Assembly (NCBI GenBank): GCA_021018815.1
Contig: JAITYX010000032.1
Span: forward strand, 4,739,501 to 4,803,500
Length of the DNA: 64,000 bases
Direction: 5' to 3'
Origin: Talinum fruticosum
Lineage: Eukaryota; Streptophyta; Magnoliopsida; Caryophyllales; Talinaceae
Shown piece after piece: positions 11,313-25,746 of this stretch. Position numbers and translations under genes: made by a program. The notes under the pieces are model-generated. The model had not been told where the DNA came from and did no database searches. It was given only the letters and a program-made list of their open reading frames with translations. The stretch's first letter is position 1; every line of letters starts with the position of its first letter.

Positions 11313-14300
11313 ATGGGAGGTCGAGCTCAAGTTAACAAGCCCCATAAAACTCGTTTCGCTTCTAAATCCTCTCGCAATGTTCACAAAACATCTCTCAAAG
11401 GTTTTGCTTTTCTTAAACCCTCTCCACTATTTCTGCTAGCTTTTTGCACAATTTACTTTAAATTTGAAGCTTTTTTGGTTTGTTTATGATGGTTTAGACA
11501 AGCATCAGATGGCGCATTCCGAGCGCAATCTGGGTAAGGGTGCTCGCGCTGCTCGAATTCAGCGTAGTAAAATGGTAGGTTGGATTCCTGCGTTTTGATT
11601 TGCGAAGCTTGTTTTGTTGTATATGCAGTTTAATTTGATTATTGGAATTGAGTTGTTTGTTTTGTTGTATAGGTAGTTTAATTTGATTATTGAAATTGTG
11701 TTGTTCATTCTCTGTTTGGGATCTTCCTCGTGTAGGTTCGCGACCAAAAGCGAGCTGCTGCATTGAATGCCAAAAGAGCTCAAAGTGGGTCGACAAGTCC
11801 GCCCCGTGTCATTGTGAGTTCCCTGTGTTGTGTTCCTATGAATTACAATTACCGAATAAGAAGTGTACTTTCCTTAGAATATTTAGGAAGAATTTGTATT
11901 GGGTGAACTTTGTCATCCAAGTGAACTTTGAAAAATGGGGAAAAGGCTAGCAGGGTAGAAAAAGAGTTTGGTCTCGTGGGAGTAGCTCACAAGACTATCT
12001 CGTTTGAGAATAGTGATTCTGCAATGATTTGGTGATGTTGGCTGATTGATGTTCAACTGCTTAACAGGTTCTATTTGGTCTTTCTGCTGATGTTGATCTC
12101 GGCTCTCTCCAAAGAGATCTATTGGCATTACTATCATCACAGAGCAGTGATGATTTGTTCACAACTGCTGTTTCTTCAGAGCATAAGATACGAACTACGG
12201 TATGTTTTTGCAGTTACATAAAAAATTGTAGGGTTTCTATTTGGAGGTCCGCGAGTTATTTGATTCTGTGATTGAACTTCGATTTGATGTCTGTAGTAAG
12301 TGTATATGCCATATAATGTATTGTTGTATTTGAGCTCCATTTATTGAGAAGGAGACAATCAAATTAACTGGTCTAATTGCATTGGACTGCATGTCTAAAT
12401 ATGGTATTGCACTAGAACACCTTGATTAGGACTTCCAGATAGTGCGAGATTATGGAATACCTTTTTTCCCCTCTTGTGTTTTTGTTTCATTGAATAGCCT
12501 TTCCTTTAAGGCTTTAATTATAAGAAATTGCAATTATTTTTTCATGACTAGTTGGAAATGACTTCTGGATCCTGCTAGGATTCCATTTCTAAATTCTCTA
12601 TCATCTGTAGTTTTCTGTTAAATGTACGTGATATGCACAATTATCTGAAGTGAAAGTTGACGAAGAACTGTTTTGGCATGTGACGCTAATAACTGCACAA
12701 GGTAGCTATGGTTTTTTTAGAGTCGCTAGGTTAGTTATTCACGGAGCCAACCACAGTCACCGCTTAATCTACCAAGATTTTGTCTCAAACGCATAGGTGA
12801 ATGATCAAACTGGGCCAAGTTGAATGACTGATTTGATGTAACGGTGAGCTTAAAGATACTTGTGTTATAAATGCTAGTCGTCTTGTTCCCTAATCCTGTT
12901 GTATTTTGCTGTGAGTCTTGTCAAAAAGTCCTGAATTATTTTCAGTGTAATATGTTAGTTTTTATTCATTGTTCACTTTTGTTCAGCCCCCCAATAAATA
13001 ATTTCTGGCTTTACGCATAACTTGCTGGTCTTATTAGTATCCGATTTCTTGACTCATTTGTTCAATTTGAAACTTGTCATTACAATGGTTTTTGGTCAAT
13101 AAGATCTTTAGTGATTATTGCTTGTAGATTCTGAGAGCTCCTCATGGAGATCTATCGTCCTGCATGGAGATGGCCAAGGTAATTGTTCATCCTACTTTAT
13201 GCTTAAGCTACTCTTGCTGCCTGAGGGTAACTACACTTTGGTATTTGTATTGAAAACACTTTCTTATTTTGGTTAAACATGGTTACAGGTTGCAGATTTG
13301 ATTGCGTTTGTTGCATCTCCAAACTCTTTACATGAAGAAAGCTCATCTGCGTATATTGATTCTTTTGGAGCTCAATGCCTTTCTGTATTTAGGTCCATTG
13401 GCTTTCCAAGCACTGTTGTCTTTATGCGTGTAAGAAGTTGGCCTATTATTTGTCTTTCAAACATATCATTTAAACGAAATTGTTTGATTTTCTGGCTAAC
13501 CTTCTCTCTCCCTTTTCTTTTTAAATGTTTATAGGATTTACCTACTGATCAGAAAAGAAGAAATGAATCAAAGAAGTTCTGCACTTCCAGGCTTGCCTCT
13601 GAATTACCTGAAGACTGTAATTTTTTTCCTGCAGATACAAAGGATGAGCTGCATAAGGTAATATCTTATGGCTTTCTGCTATAGATTTGATTGCTGGTTT
13701 TTTGTTGCTGCAGCAGTTCATATTAACTTGAAGATCAGATACGTTGTTGGGTCCTGATCTTTGGATTTTTAACGTGTTATTGAACCCACTACTGATTCTA
13801 TTTTCTTTCGTGTTCTTTGTTAATGCAGTTCCTATGGCTTTTTAATCAACAAACATTGACATGTCCTCGCTGGAGGAATGAGCGAGCGTATGTTGCTGCG
13901 GAAAAGGTTCATTTAAAAAAATTCTCATTTTGTATCTGGCTTTTGTATTGCTGTGGCATTTGTAAGCAGCTAATATTCTTTCTTCTTTGAATGACCTAGA
14001 GGATGTGTTATTGAGTAGAGAAAAAAGAAAATAAGTTTTTGGTGTCTTATGCTCAGTTTTATAGCTACTGGAGCTCAGATTGTAAATTTTATGTGGAAGG
14101 CACTGAAGAAGTGTTGATGGATGTTTTAGGGTTAGGTCATAACAATCCATAAGTTTAGAGTATACACACTGCTTTTCATGCATTTGCTAATTTCTTATTG
14201 TTGAGGCTTTTGTAGTGAGAAATATTAATACTAGAGAAGGATACGTTGGAGAATGAAAAGGTTGTTTTACAGTGATAGTGCCAATTAGGTCTCATGCAGA

Positions 14301-17300
14301 GCTGTGTCTAGAAGACTTTCCGAAATTGTATGTATGTGATGGACCATATTACTCATTGATCCTTGGCAATTATATTTTATGCTCTAGCAAGACTTATGTT
14401 CTAGAATCTTGGATACTCCCTTTGCAGTGTGGGGCGTTGGGTGTTTTGCTGAATGCCATAGCTATGGTCATATTCTTTAATCAGTTCAATATCAGCTCGG
14501 AAGTTTGTGCTAACTTCTACTTTCTTTGTTGTCAAATTGTCATAGGTTGAGAAGGTTGATCATGATTCCACTTCAGGAAAATGTACCCTTGTTCTCACTG
14601 GTTATGTTCGTGCTCGTAATCTCTCTGTGAATCAGCTGGTAATCCTTCAAACTTTTTGACTTACTAAGTATTTAAATTTCTTCTTTCATGTTTGAAACAT
14701 GCTGCCTAAAAATGCTGACTCTTCATTCTGAACTAGGTTCATGTCTCTGGAGCTGGTGACTATCAATTGTGCAAAATTGAAATTTTGAAGGATCCATATC
14801 CTTTGAATCCAAGAAAAGGACATGACTCAATGGATGCTGATGACGTGCATGATGCGCAGGTTTGAAATATTATAATTAAGATGTTTCTTGTGTCCAATTG
14901 GATTGAATGTCGTCATTTTATGTTAAAAAGCTGCATCTTACTTATTATATCAATGGACCAGAACCTAAAGGTGGTGCACTCAAAGGCATATATCACTTAT
15001 GCAACCAGTTATACATTTTTTTTTTTGAAGTAGTGCGGCCTTGGTTTGTTACAGAATTTTTCAATCCTGGACTAGAGTTATCAAGTTGTGGCCCCTTTAC
15101 ATGATATGACATTAGTAGGAAGCTTGGTTTAATGCTGCAGGCTAATTATTGAACTTACCAGGAGCTCTTTGAGCATCCTTCTCTGAAGTCCTTTGTGGTC
15201 TGGAAATGTGTCGTTTGGCCTTTTCTTGTTCATGCACTTTATAGTAAATGCTCTGATACTTCAAAATTCATTGAATATCCTTTATATTCTAGGCGGCATC
15301 AAGAAACCTTGCCCTTCATATAAGATAATAAAACAAGTAAAGATGTGAGACTTCATGAAACCCTGATCTCCATGTAACAGAGTAAATATGATTAAAATAT
15401 CTAAGATAATTATTTGAAAGTTGCCCTTCATGGCCTTATAACATATATTGTCTTTTTTAGTTGGTTTTTCTGTTGCTTAATTTTCTATTTGCAATTATAT
15501 ATATTTATTTTCCTGCTACCTTTGCTGCATTTCTTATTGTCATATATGTTTTCGCTTGTGCACATCTCTGTTCATACTAGGTGGTTCGCACCATAATGCC
15601 TGATGGTTCAAAACAAGAGCCTTTGCTCGTTGAAAACATTCCAGATCCCCTTGCTGGGGAACAGGTATTCTGTCAATTCCTCGAGTCATTGCTTTGTTAC
15701 TATTGCTCAAATACCCTTGATCTATGTAGATACTTTCTCTTTCTTTAAAATGTTCTCCTGTTTGATTTGCTGATGTCACTTAGAATGAAGTTTGAGGATA
15801 ATCTTGGAGTGGTTGAATCATTCTTACTGAATCATTTTCAACTATTTTTGTACTGTAATTTGAACTCCAATATTTGTTTTGGTCACTACACTATGTGTAG
15901 TTGACACTCTTATGTTGATCGGAACGGAGAAACATTGTAAATTTTCAAAAACTCACTGTTCAAATCTCAGTTTCAATATTCAAGGGGTGCACTTTTTTGT
16001 AATTGTGCTTCTCTTGTCAGACATGGCCAACGGAGGCAGAAATGGCTGAGGCAGAAGAGGACCAGAAACAGAGAAAACTGAAAAGCGGAGACTTCCACCT
16101 GGCACTTCGGAATATCAGGTTTGTACCTTATTTCTTGCCATCAGATTTTCTCGTCTTCACTAGTTTGTTTTTACCTTGTCTTTATTGAAAGTAACGTGGT
16201 CGAGTCTCACTTAATTATATTGACAATTTTTGATTGTTCCAGGCTGCTTGGATTTTGGATGACAGCGATGAGGATGATTTTGGAAGTTGTGATGAGGAAA
16301 ATGATGGCATGGTGTTGGATGCGGGAGCAAACGGCGATCCTTCCAGTGAGGCCTTAAACAAATTTGACTTTGATGAAGATCAAGGCTCCCTTGACCTTGG
16401 AGATTCTGACGCAGAGACTGAGACGGACTCAGTGATGGTGGTATGTTAGTTGACATCTTTGAAGTTGCGTGATACTTGTCTGGCTTATTTTGATGAAGGG
16501 GCAGCTTCATGGCTCTCTAAAGCATTTTGCTGTGATTAAGTCACAACTTTTGTCTAGAATGATAGAATCTGTTAGTGTGGTCTTAACAAACAGTCCCTGG
16601 CAAGAGAATCCTTTAGTGTGGTCTTCACAAACTGTTCCTGGTCAGGGAAAGACTAAAAAAAGAAAAAAAGAGCTGTTTCATGAATTTTGGATGTGTGAGA
16701 TTGAGCAATGACTTACTTATTATGTGTTACATCTACATATCAAGGCTGTCTCAAGATGTAAATATGCATCATGCTATATGGCCTGAAATATGTTGCATTG
16801 CGCTTATAATGATCCTTTCTTTTTTTTGTTTTTGTTATTTTTTTGTGGGGGGTGTGTGTGTGTTCTCTCAAAAAGTTAGTATAAGATCATTATTTAAGTG
16901 ATCAACTTCATTTCCTGTACAGGATGGGGAGAACATGACCAGGGAGCAGATAGAGGATGATATAAAAAGGCTAAAAGATGCTCATGCTGAAGATGCAGGT
17001 ATTTCTCTTTGATTTCGATAGTTTTTCCGGCTTACCTTTGGTTCATCTTTAACTATCTATGTTACGTATTGTTACTATCTATGATTACGTATTATCATAA
17101 TCCTGTTCGGCTTGTGGCTTATTAGTGTGTAAAAGTACCTGCACATGAACAGTGCGATGGTCGACCTATAACCTGTTCTTGCTCAGCTGTTTCTATCTAG
17201 TTGCTAGTTGCCTTGTCCTGAGGAGCACTTGAGGATTCTGGTGATAATGTTTTGAACAGTGTAAATCATCAGTGATATTGTTCCTGTGTTGCTGTTTTTT

Positions 17301-20300
17301 GTTGCATATATCCTCCCTACTGTGGATGGGGATGGTCAACAGGTCCATACTCTCTATGCCCTCTCCTTCCTCTGTACCTCAACTCCACTATACCCTCACT
17401 CGGTTCGCTTCCTGCTGATAATATTTTACTGTATGCTTTTGTTGGTTTTTAAAATGTTGGGTTAGAAGATGAGTTTCTCTCTAATTCTCTTTCTTGTTCC
17501 AGCCGTATGGTCCTGTATTTCAGTTGTAGGATTTGTTTTCTGCTGTTTCTCTGGGAAATTATTGTTCTTCAGTGAGCGGAATGAGGATGTGCTTGCGTTT
17601 TCATGCTTCTAGTGTCTTTCTTGATGCTTGAAATTGTAATCTTGTTCTGGAAAACGTTACAGCCGACTGATAGAGTGCCTTGTCCTTGTCTTATGGTGAG
17701 GACCACATTGCTAATGTATGACTATGACAAGCCAGACTGGGTCTCACCAGAGTGGAGTCTGGGAAGGTCTTGCTGCCTTTGCATATACACTTGTCTTAAA
17801 TTACCCCTTGTTATTGCATTGATATTCCTAGGATCAACTCCTAATGTAGGCAAAATCTGAGGCACTAATTAAACTATGTAGACATGGTTTGTCATTGATG
17901 AAACTTGATGATCAGAATCCTTGCTGCCAGTCACTTTATTATTGCTGATTAATATACCACCTGACTTTCAGAATTCCCGGATGAGGTTGATACTCCTTTG
18001 GATGTTCCTGCTAGAAAGCGTTTTGCAAAGTACAGAGGCCTTAAATCCTTCAGAACGTCTCCATGGGATCCGAAGGTGAGATTTATGTGCTTGCTAACAT
18101 GAAACGTTTCTTCTGACTGTGAAGAGTTTGGCTAATCTATCTGTCTCTGTTGTCTGTGTGTGCTTGTGTGCCTTAATGATTAGGAGTCACTACCTCTGGA
18201 GTATGCTAGAATATTTGCATTTGATAATTTTGCCAGAACAAAAAGCATGTACTTGCCAAAGCATTGCAATTGGACAAAGAGAGCAATGACACTATAGCAC
18301 CTGGCACATACACAAGGCTCTACATCAAGGAAGTGCCATTTGCTGTTGCTTCAAAAGTATCTCGGCGTGCAAATATGATGCCCATTGTAGCATGCGGACT
18401 TTTGCAACACGAGTCCAAGATGTCTGTTCTACATTTCAGGTATCTGACTCTTAGGAATTCTATTTTTCTACCATGGTTTTATTGTCTGTGTTCCGCTAAC
18501 ATACTTGCTGTTTTAACAGCATTAGGAAGCATGATAGTTACACTGAACCTATCAAAGGGAAAGACGAACTGATATTTCATGTCGGTTTCCGGCAGTTTGT
18601 TGCTAGGTGAAGTTTCTACTGGCACTAGAAGTGTTTTTTTGAAAAGAAAATTTACAAAAAAAGAAATGGTTGTTAGTTGTGAAGAGGCTAAATTTGGTGG
18701 CTTGTGATTCACAGGCCAATATTTTCTACTGATAACTTCAACTCAGACAAGCACAAGATGGAGAGGTTTCTTCATCCAGGACAACATGCTGTGGCTTCTG
18801 TATATGCTCCAATTTCATTTCCACCTCTTCCTTTGATTGCGATGAAGAATGTAGGTGATGCGGATTCTGTTGTGGCGGCTGTTGGTTATTTGAAGAGTGT
18901 TGACCCAGACAGGATTATATTGAAGAAAATCATTCTGACTGGGTAAATATTTCTTTGCTTATGATATGATCAAACACTTAATATTCACACAATTCAATTC
19001 CGGGGGTCGGGGAGGGGGTGTGGAGAAAATACTTGCAGAAGTTGTCAAAAGGGCTTCTGAAGTTGGGTCATAGAGGTGTTTTCTAGGAATGAATTATGAA
19101 TGATACTTTGGTAGCTATGGCCTTACCTTCTTTATCAGTCAGTTCACAATTTCTGAAAAACAGTTTTGAGTTTGCTCATAATGGCGTCTTGATTCTTGAA
19201 CGACTATTTCTGCTGATTTTAAAGTTCCTAGAAGCTCATTATGGCATCTTGATTCTTGAAGCTTCAGGGAAGGGTTGGATTTGATGCCCCTATTCAAAAG
19301 TTATTTGGTTAATTGTCTGTCAGTTCGTACAAGCTGTCATAGATTTACTAGGATTACTTATGTTACTCCACCTTCTGGAGTCTACTGTTTGAGTTTATCC
19401 ATAATCTGTGTTGATATCTGTTGTACCTGCAATGTTTGCGAAGTCTACTGGTGCATCCTTGTTTTATGCTGCAGCATCAGTCATCTTTGCGGTGTCTAGT
19501 GTCTACTTATTGCTTATTATGCATGCATTCATCTCTTGACATACTCCCCTTCCCAATCCTTCTTTTTGATGTTCTTTAAGAACTCATTTTAGGGATACGG
19601 ACTCTATTTCCCATGGACATTGTTCTTTAGCTTCCTAATATTTGCATTGCTATAACTTAAGCTGCTCTAACTTAAATATTTCTTACTTGGATTGTATGTA
19701 TGTTAGTAGTACATGTTGCATAATTAATTCACTTATATTTCCCAGTTTTAGGATAAGTTCTATTTCCTTTGTATTTATCTCGCCGTAACTTGATGGAATG
19801 GTACTGCCAGGTCAATTAGTCCTTTTTTTCTTCTTTATTGTATTGGATATAAAAAATTCTTTGTCTTCATTGTAGTTATCCTCAAAGAGTTTCAAAAGTT
19901 AAAGCCACTGTCAGATATATGTTTCATCAGCCGGAAGATGTGAGATGGTTCAAGGTGTGTATGATTTGTTGTATATGTGCATAAAACTTATGACTGTGGT
20001 TTGAGTACCATCTAATCTAACATCACTAAATGTTGCAGCCTGTAGAAGTATGGACCAAGTGCGGACGTCGTGGCCGTGTAAAGGAGCCTGTTGGTACACA
20101 TGGTATGTTTCTTTTCATACCATATACCTTATGAAATGTTGTTTCTTGGATCCCTTTTTTACTGTGCAAATATTTTTGTTTTCTCGCATTTGGGTTTACC
20201 TTTACCGTATGCCTTTCGTGTGTGTGTGTTGGCCTGGATTTTATATTAGATTCTGGATTTTAAAAACGAATACTGCTCCATAGCAAAAGAAGTAGAGAGT

Positions 20301-21349
20301 TGCGTATTGAGGCATAAAAGTGCTGTTTGTGTTGGGCGTAATAGATTTTGGTCAATCTCTTGGTCCTCTATGCTTTATGTACACTCATCTTGAGTGCCAC
20401 TCTGCAGTGGTTTCTTCTCTATTCTCCTTTCTTCTTGTCGGCCAATCGTTGAGATTCTCTATAGTACACTGGCTATCAGAAAATGTTTTATCTTTAAACT
20501 GTTGGAAAAAGCCAATGGATGTACTTGTCTGCATCTCCCATTAGACATGTTTTCACTTGTTAACGCAGAATAATGATCCATGTATATTAGTCAGAGTGTT
20601 TTTGGGCTTTGAGTTGCATCTTGCATATCAGGAATTCAGTTGTGTGCTCTTTCACAGCCCTCTTAAGTTTCCATTTCATCGCATCTTATATGTCATCATG
20701 ACTAGTTGAAAATCAAGTCTCAGCCATGGACTTGATGCTCATACAACTTTCCATGTCCATTATGTTTGCCTGAAGATTTGCAGTCAATTTTTTTAATAAA
20801 TCCCGTAAATATTAAGGGAGAAGTAGACTCAATCGATTTGAAATCTTCGCTCCCAGGAGCAGATAAATAAATTGAGGTGGTCATCCTGTTGGTTGCGAAT
20901 TGTTATGCTGTCCTCCTACCAAAACCACTTCCTCATCCTACTTCCAGATGCCTATGTCTGATATATTTGGAAATCACTGATTAAAAAATAATATTTTCTT
21001 GAATTTGGCAGGGGCCATGAAATGTTTGTTCAATGGGGTTCTTCAGCAGCATGATACAGTGTGCATGAGCCTATACAAGCGAGCGTACTCTAAGTGGCCT
21101 GAGCACAAGTTTCCCTGTGTTGATTCTTGGGCTTTGAAATATCAAAAAGAAACTGCTGATTCTCAATGCCAGCACTGGCAGAAAACTGTTGCTGTTGCTG
21201 TAGTCGGGAATGAAGCACTGGTTCAGATCTTTTTTCAACTATTTGTACTAGTTACTGATATTCACTGTTTAAAAGTTACATTCTTGTATTTATATTTAAC
21301 TAATTTATGTTGCCTGGCCTGCTTATGTGAGAGGGCAGAAAAATTTTGA
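11313..21349 (+). CDS. TSR1: Pre-rRNA-processing protein TSR1 homolog, copy A (three frameshifts)
   Basis: Twenty-one exons: 11313-11400, 11498-11574, 11736-11813, 12068-12199, 13128-13178, 13289-13429, 13535-13657, 13829-13906, 14546-14638, 14737-14859, 15581-15664, 16021-16118, 16243-16440, 16923-16998, 17972-18075, 18184-18439, 18520-18606, 18715-18942, 19876-19954, 20039-20102 and 21012-21349. The product matches TSR1, the BMS1-like cytoplasmic factor of 40S maturation: a basic N terminus ([15 protein letters not shown]), the AARP2CN region ([12 protein letters not shown]), an acidic stretch ([13 protein letters not shown]) and the C-terminal core ([40 protein letters not shown]). Compared with copy B, single bases are missing near 16085 (G for GG), 18240-18244 (A5 for A6) and 21116 (CCCTG for CCCTTG). 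The first gives an early stop at 16355-16357. The last reads past the normal stop, so the end given is the literal one. Conserved residues elsewhere suggest recent decay or assembly error. ATG context is GCAGCCATGG. Confidence 0.85.
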
Positions 21350-21699
21350 CGAGTCTTTCTAGGTTATCTACAGGTTATTTCTCATATGGATGTCTCCAGA
21401 AAAGGGGAAAATATTGTAGTTGTTGGACTGCCTGCCATGGATATACATATATTAATATATATAACAAATTCCTAGTTGCAGATGTTTACTACTGTCAGTG
21501 CTTGCCATTTCAATGATTTCATATATAAGTACACCATTTAATCTACATATTTTTTATGTCTTTCCATATCTTTAACTCACCTCGAATTTACTATCATGTT
21601 CAAAGAGTGTTGGGTTTGGAAATACTAGCAGTGTAGTAGTCCATTTGTTTAGTGTCTTTTCATCTATAAACAATTTACATGTTATAAACAAAAGCAATA
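21350..21699. other. 3' flank of TSR1 copy A
   Basis: AT-rich downstream sequence leading into the LINE relic. I see no gene in it. Confidence 0.4.
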
Positions 21700-24060
21700 T
21701 GGCAGGAAGATGGCAGCCATTAAGATTGATATGAGCAAAGCCTATGATAGAGTTCGATGGGATCCTTTCCAGGCTCCACTACATAAATTAGGATTATCCA
21801 TGAAATGGGTCAATCTCATTATGCAATGTGTAACCACGGTAAGGTACAATGTACTTTTCAATGGTGAGCCAACAGAAGTTATCATCCCAAAAGTGGGACT
21901 TAGAGAGGGTGATCCACTTTCACCATATTTGTTCCTCTTGGTGATGGAATCGCTTGCGGAGATTTTGAGACAGGGGCAAGAGTCAGGGAAGATTAAGGGA
22001 GTCCAGATTGCCAAGAGAGCACCTCAAATCTCACATCTTTTCTTTATGGATGATGCATTATACTTCACATAGATGGATTTACCGGCAGTCTTGAATCTCA
22101 AGCAACTCATCAATATGTTCTGTGAAGCTTCAGGACAAACCATTAACGCTGGAAAGCTTCTTGTTATGTTTTCAAGGAACGTGTTAGAAGAGGAAGGCCA
22201 AGGGTTCAAATTGTTGTTTGGCTTCAATATTGTCCAGAACTTTAACAAGTGTCTGGGAACGTCTCCCATCATTCCCGTAAGAAAATTTTCCCATTTCAGT
22301 TTTCTTATCGATAGAATTCATAATAGAATGCGCAACTGGAAGACCGATATGCTCTCAACGGCGGGGAAATTAGTTCTCATCAATACGGTGTTTAGTTCAT
22401 TGAATCAGCACGTCCTGGGTGTTTTCAAAATTCCAACCTCAACACTAACGATCTTCAACTCATTCATGGTAGCATTCTTCTGGGGAGATAATCCAGGATG
22501 CAGGAGGGGTCATTGGGTAAAGGACATCCTTTTTCTACCAAAATCCGCTGGAGGACTGGGTTTGCAAGAACCAACTTACTTCAACAGTTCACTCCTTATG
22601 AAATAGGCATGGAGACTTCATAAAAATAACGACCTACTCCTATCACGACTATACAAGGCTAAGTATGGTTTTTGCTCACCCATCACTGCAAATGACCAGG
22701 CAACAAGGCCATCAAAGGGCATCATGGGGTTGGAGAGGACTGTGCCACGCGGTCAGCAAATTCATAAATGGATTTCTATGGAGAATTAGGAGAGGTGACA
22801 AAGTAGTTATTGGATGTGATGCATGGCTAAGCAATGAGGATGTTAGATTAAAAATGAGCAGATGAAATTACTTCATCATGATCAGAAGGTGGAGACGCTT
22901 ATCGACACTGCAACTGGCAGTGGAATATGGGTAAAGTAAGACAAATTTTCAATTGGAATACAGCGAAGAGGATTCTAATGCAGCCTATAAGAGGTCAGAA
23001 TGAGTAGGACGATATCTATTGGCAGCATTCAAGGGATGGTGAATTCACCACAAACAGGGGATATGCCTACCTCACACAACTCGAGCACAATCTATCTAAG
23101 AAGGAATGGTCCAGAAAAGATTGGAAGAAGTACTGGAGCTTCGACTCGTTACCGAGGCTAAAAAGTTTTGGTTGGAAAGTCCTCAAGGAGGTCGTACCGC
23201 TAGGTTATGTAATGAGGAAAAGAGGCATTGAGGTTAATAATGTGTGTGCATTTTATAGGAACCATGAGGAGACCTTTGAATATTTATTTAGAGACTGTGC
23301 AACCACGAAGAGGATATGGACCTCAGACCCACTGGGAATCAATACTCACAATGGGAACAACCGGAGCTTCTTCAAGTTGATGGGAGGATGGATCAAGTAC
23401 TTCAGCATGGATAAAAGCAAATGAAAGCATGACAGATATAACTACTTCGTGTGTACGTTATGGGAGTTATGGAAGGAAAGGAATCATATCATTTTCAGGG
23501 CAAAGGAACATTGCCCACAACATATTTTGTGCAATATTGCCATCACCTTTTCATCCTGGAAGGAGCGCAAGAAGCAAGATTTGGCAACTACCACATCTAC
23601 GTCTAGTTACCATCAAAGGCCAAATGCCCAAGTGTCTTTCACATATGAAACTCCGCAGCAGAACCTTATAAGAGTCATCACGGATGGAGCATGGGATATG
23701 AGGTTCAACAGAGCAAGAGCAGCATGGGTCTTTATGGAAGGGAATACTACAATCCATCAGGGGACGTGGTATGGAGTTTTACAGAATGCTCTTCAGGCAG
23801 AGCATGTAGCAATGGAAAACGCACTCATGAACGCTCGCTCAAGGGGCTATCGTAGTATATCTATCTGTATAGATGTAGCGCAGATGGTGGCGGAGGTACG
23901 AAGGGATGTTACCTGCTCCAAATACTATTATTCTGTGTATATAGGTCATCAAGCTTGGCTCCTTTTTTTATTATGTCTCTATTGTTAAAGTTCATAGGAA
24001 CCAGGTGGCGCTGGCAAACTGTTTAGCCCGTAAAGCTAAACAGAGAACATTATTGTAATT
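21700..24060 (+). mobile_element. 5'-truncated, degenerate LINE (L1-type non-LTR retrotransposon)
   Basis: The plus strand encodes, in order, ORF2 pieces of a plant L1-type element. The reverse transcriptase part is at 21710-22606, with KIDMSKAYDRVRW, GLREGDPLSPYLF and the active-site area FFMDDALYF. A zinc-binding zf-RVT region (KSFGWKVLKEVVP through DCATTKRIW) lies at about 23100-23430. An RNase H domain is at about 23640-24050: VITDGAWD, AEHVAMENAL, ICIDVAQMV, then NQVALANCLARKA in a shifted frame. The frame is broken by a stop at 22070-22072 and by several shifts between 22600 and 24000. The 5' half (endonuclease and ORF1) is absent, as is usual for truncated LINE copies. I could not identify a poly-A tail or target duplication. 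The element is inactive. Confidence 0.85.
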
Positions 24061-24387
24061 TGCTTTGCCTTGTTTGTAGCATTCTTGTTTGCCAAAAATA
24101 AATAAATTATGACTGTTAAATTTCGTTTACAAAGGGTAAAATTATATTGTAATTTGCCAAGTTTATAAATCTAAACTGATATATATTGTAATATACCTTG
24201 TATTCTACAATTTTTCTTAAAAATAACTGCTTCTTTCAAATATTGATGATTAGAAAAAACAACTTAAGTCATCTTTTATTTTTTGTTGTATAGTTAAAGT
24301 CATAACTTCCTTGCCCATCTCCAGCCATATGATTATGTTTATAATTGAATTAAGTGAACTTATTCAATGTGATTGGCACTTAATTAA

Positions 24388-24619
<232 letters not shown>

Positions 24620-25289
24620 CAAATTTAAAATATCAAAACAGTTATCTATTTTGACAAAATTAATGATAATTTACTTCGTTCAACTTTATACTTGCAATAT
24701 CAATCTGATTACAAATCGTTCGTATTCTTCAATTTCAATATGTCTTTTCGAACGTTGCCAAACTATTGTATAAGTTGATAAAATGGATCTCTATGTCATA
24801 TAATAGATCCAACTTGAAGAAAACATCACTTTGATAAAGTCATACAAAATTGTATTGTTCAATCATTCCCAATCAAAATAAATGAAACTAAATGATAAAA
24901 ATATAAAAATATATCCTCCAATTGAATTAATAACTCGATAAATCTTGCACGTATTGGAAAAAGAAATAACTCATATAAAAGCGAGAAATAAGACTCTTAC
25001 AAAGAGGAGAGAAATCCTAACTATCATAAAAAAGGAAAAACTCACACTCTCATGCGTAGAGAAAAATTATTGAAAAATAATAATAATAACTTAAAATATT
25101 AATTTATTGAAAAAATTAAAATAAAAATTTACCCGAGAAAAATATAGTAAATATAGAATTAAAGTTTATAGAAAATAACGAGAGAGAAAAGTTTATAATT
25201 TATAACTTTTTTCTCTGTTTTTTTGTAAAACAAAAAATAAAAAAAATTGTGCAAGAAAAGAAAGATGTCACCAAAAAAAAAAAAAAAGT
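24620..25289. other. AT-rich spacer
   Basis: Strongly AT-rich with A tracts (for example 25272-25287) and no supported gene. It separates the palindromic element from the cyclin relic. Confidence 0.4.
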
Positions 25290-25500
25290 CCTCAACATTT
25301 GGCGGGAAAAAGGGAGATGGTGAGAGACTGACAGGGAGGGGAGGGAAGCCCTAGGTGATACTCAGGTCTCTCACTCTCTTCGCCAATTGATTCTTACCTT
25401 TTCTCTCCTCAATCTCCCAAGCTCGATCTCAGCTATGGCTGCTGCGCCCTTCCGAAGATACAGCCTCCAGCTCTCGGCCCTAAAATATCTCTCTCCATAG
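25290..25500 (+). pseudogene. Relic of the cyclin-J18 5' end at the tandem-duplication junction
   Basis: This stretch aligns with 37722-38030 of the intact cyclin gene downstream. It begins in the promoter, retaining TTTGGCGGGAAAA at 25298-25310. It then lacks roughly 90 bases that include the start codon, and resumes with TCTCTTCGCC, CAATCTCCCAA, GATCTCAG and ATGGCTGCT in the same order as the parent. Similarity stops at about 25500, where sequence like the TSR1 promoter begins. The relic has no start and no cyclin C-terminal half, so it is dead. It records the right end of the duplicated segment. Confidence 0.75.
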
Positions 25501-25529
25501 AGTTTAAGGACACTGATATTATTTCGTGC

Positions 25530-25746
25530 TGGGCCTAACAAAGCTACAAGTGACCCGCTGGGTTTCAAATTGCCATAATTTCCCCCAACATTAGGGGAAG
25601 AGAAATATGGCATTATATAATCAACCCGCGGGTGTCATCTCTCATTCAGGTTAGGGTTTTAGTCTCTCTCTCTCCAACGGAAGATCAATTTGTGCCGTGC
25701 CTCAGCTTTTGATGGTTGCTTCGTTCTGTGATTCTTGAAAGCGGCC
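25530..25746 (+). promoter_or_regulatory. TSR1 copy B promoter with site II and telo-box motifs
   Basis: TGGGCCT at 25530-25536 and TTAGGGTTT (reverse complement of the telo-box) at 25651-25659 match the spacing pattern upstream of copy A, as does a short (CT)n leader at 25664-25674. The second GGCCCA element of copy A is not retained. The promoter was duplicated with the gene. Confidence 0.55.

Noticed and set aside
17690..17790. SINE-like words (AGTGGAGTCTGGGAAGGTCT) in a TSR1 intron
   Set aside because: They are present in both TSR1 copies, so they predate the duplication, but are too short and decayed to define an element.
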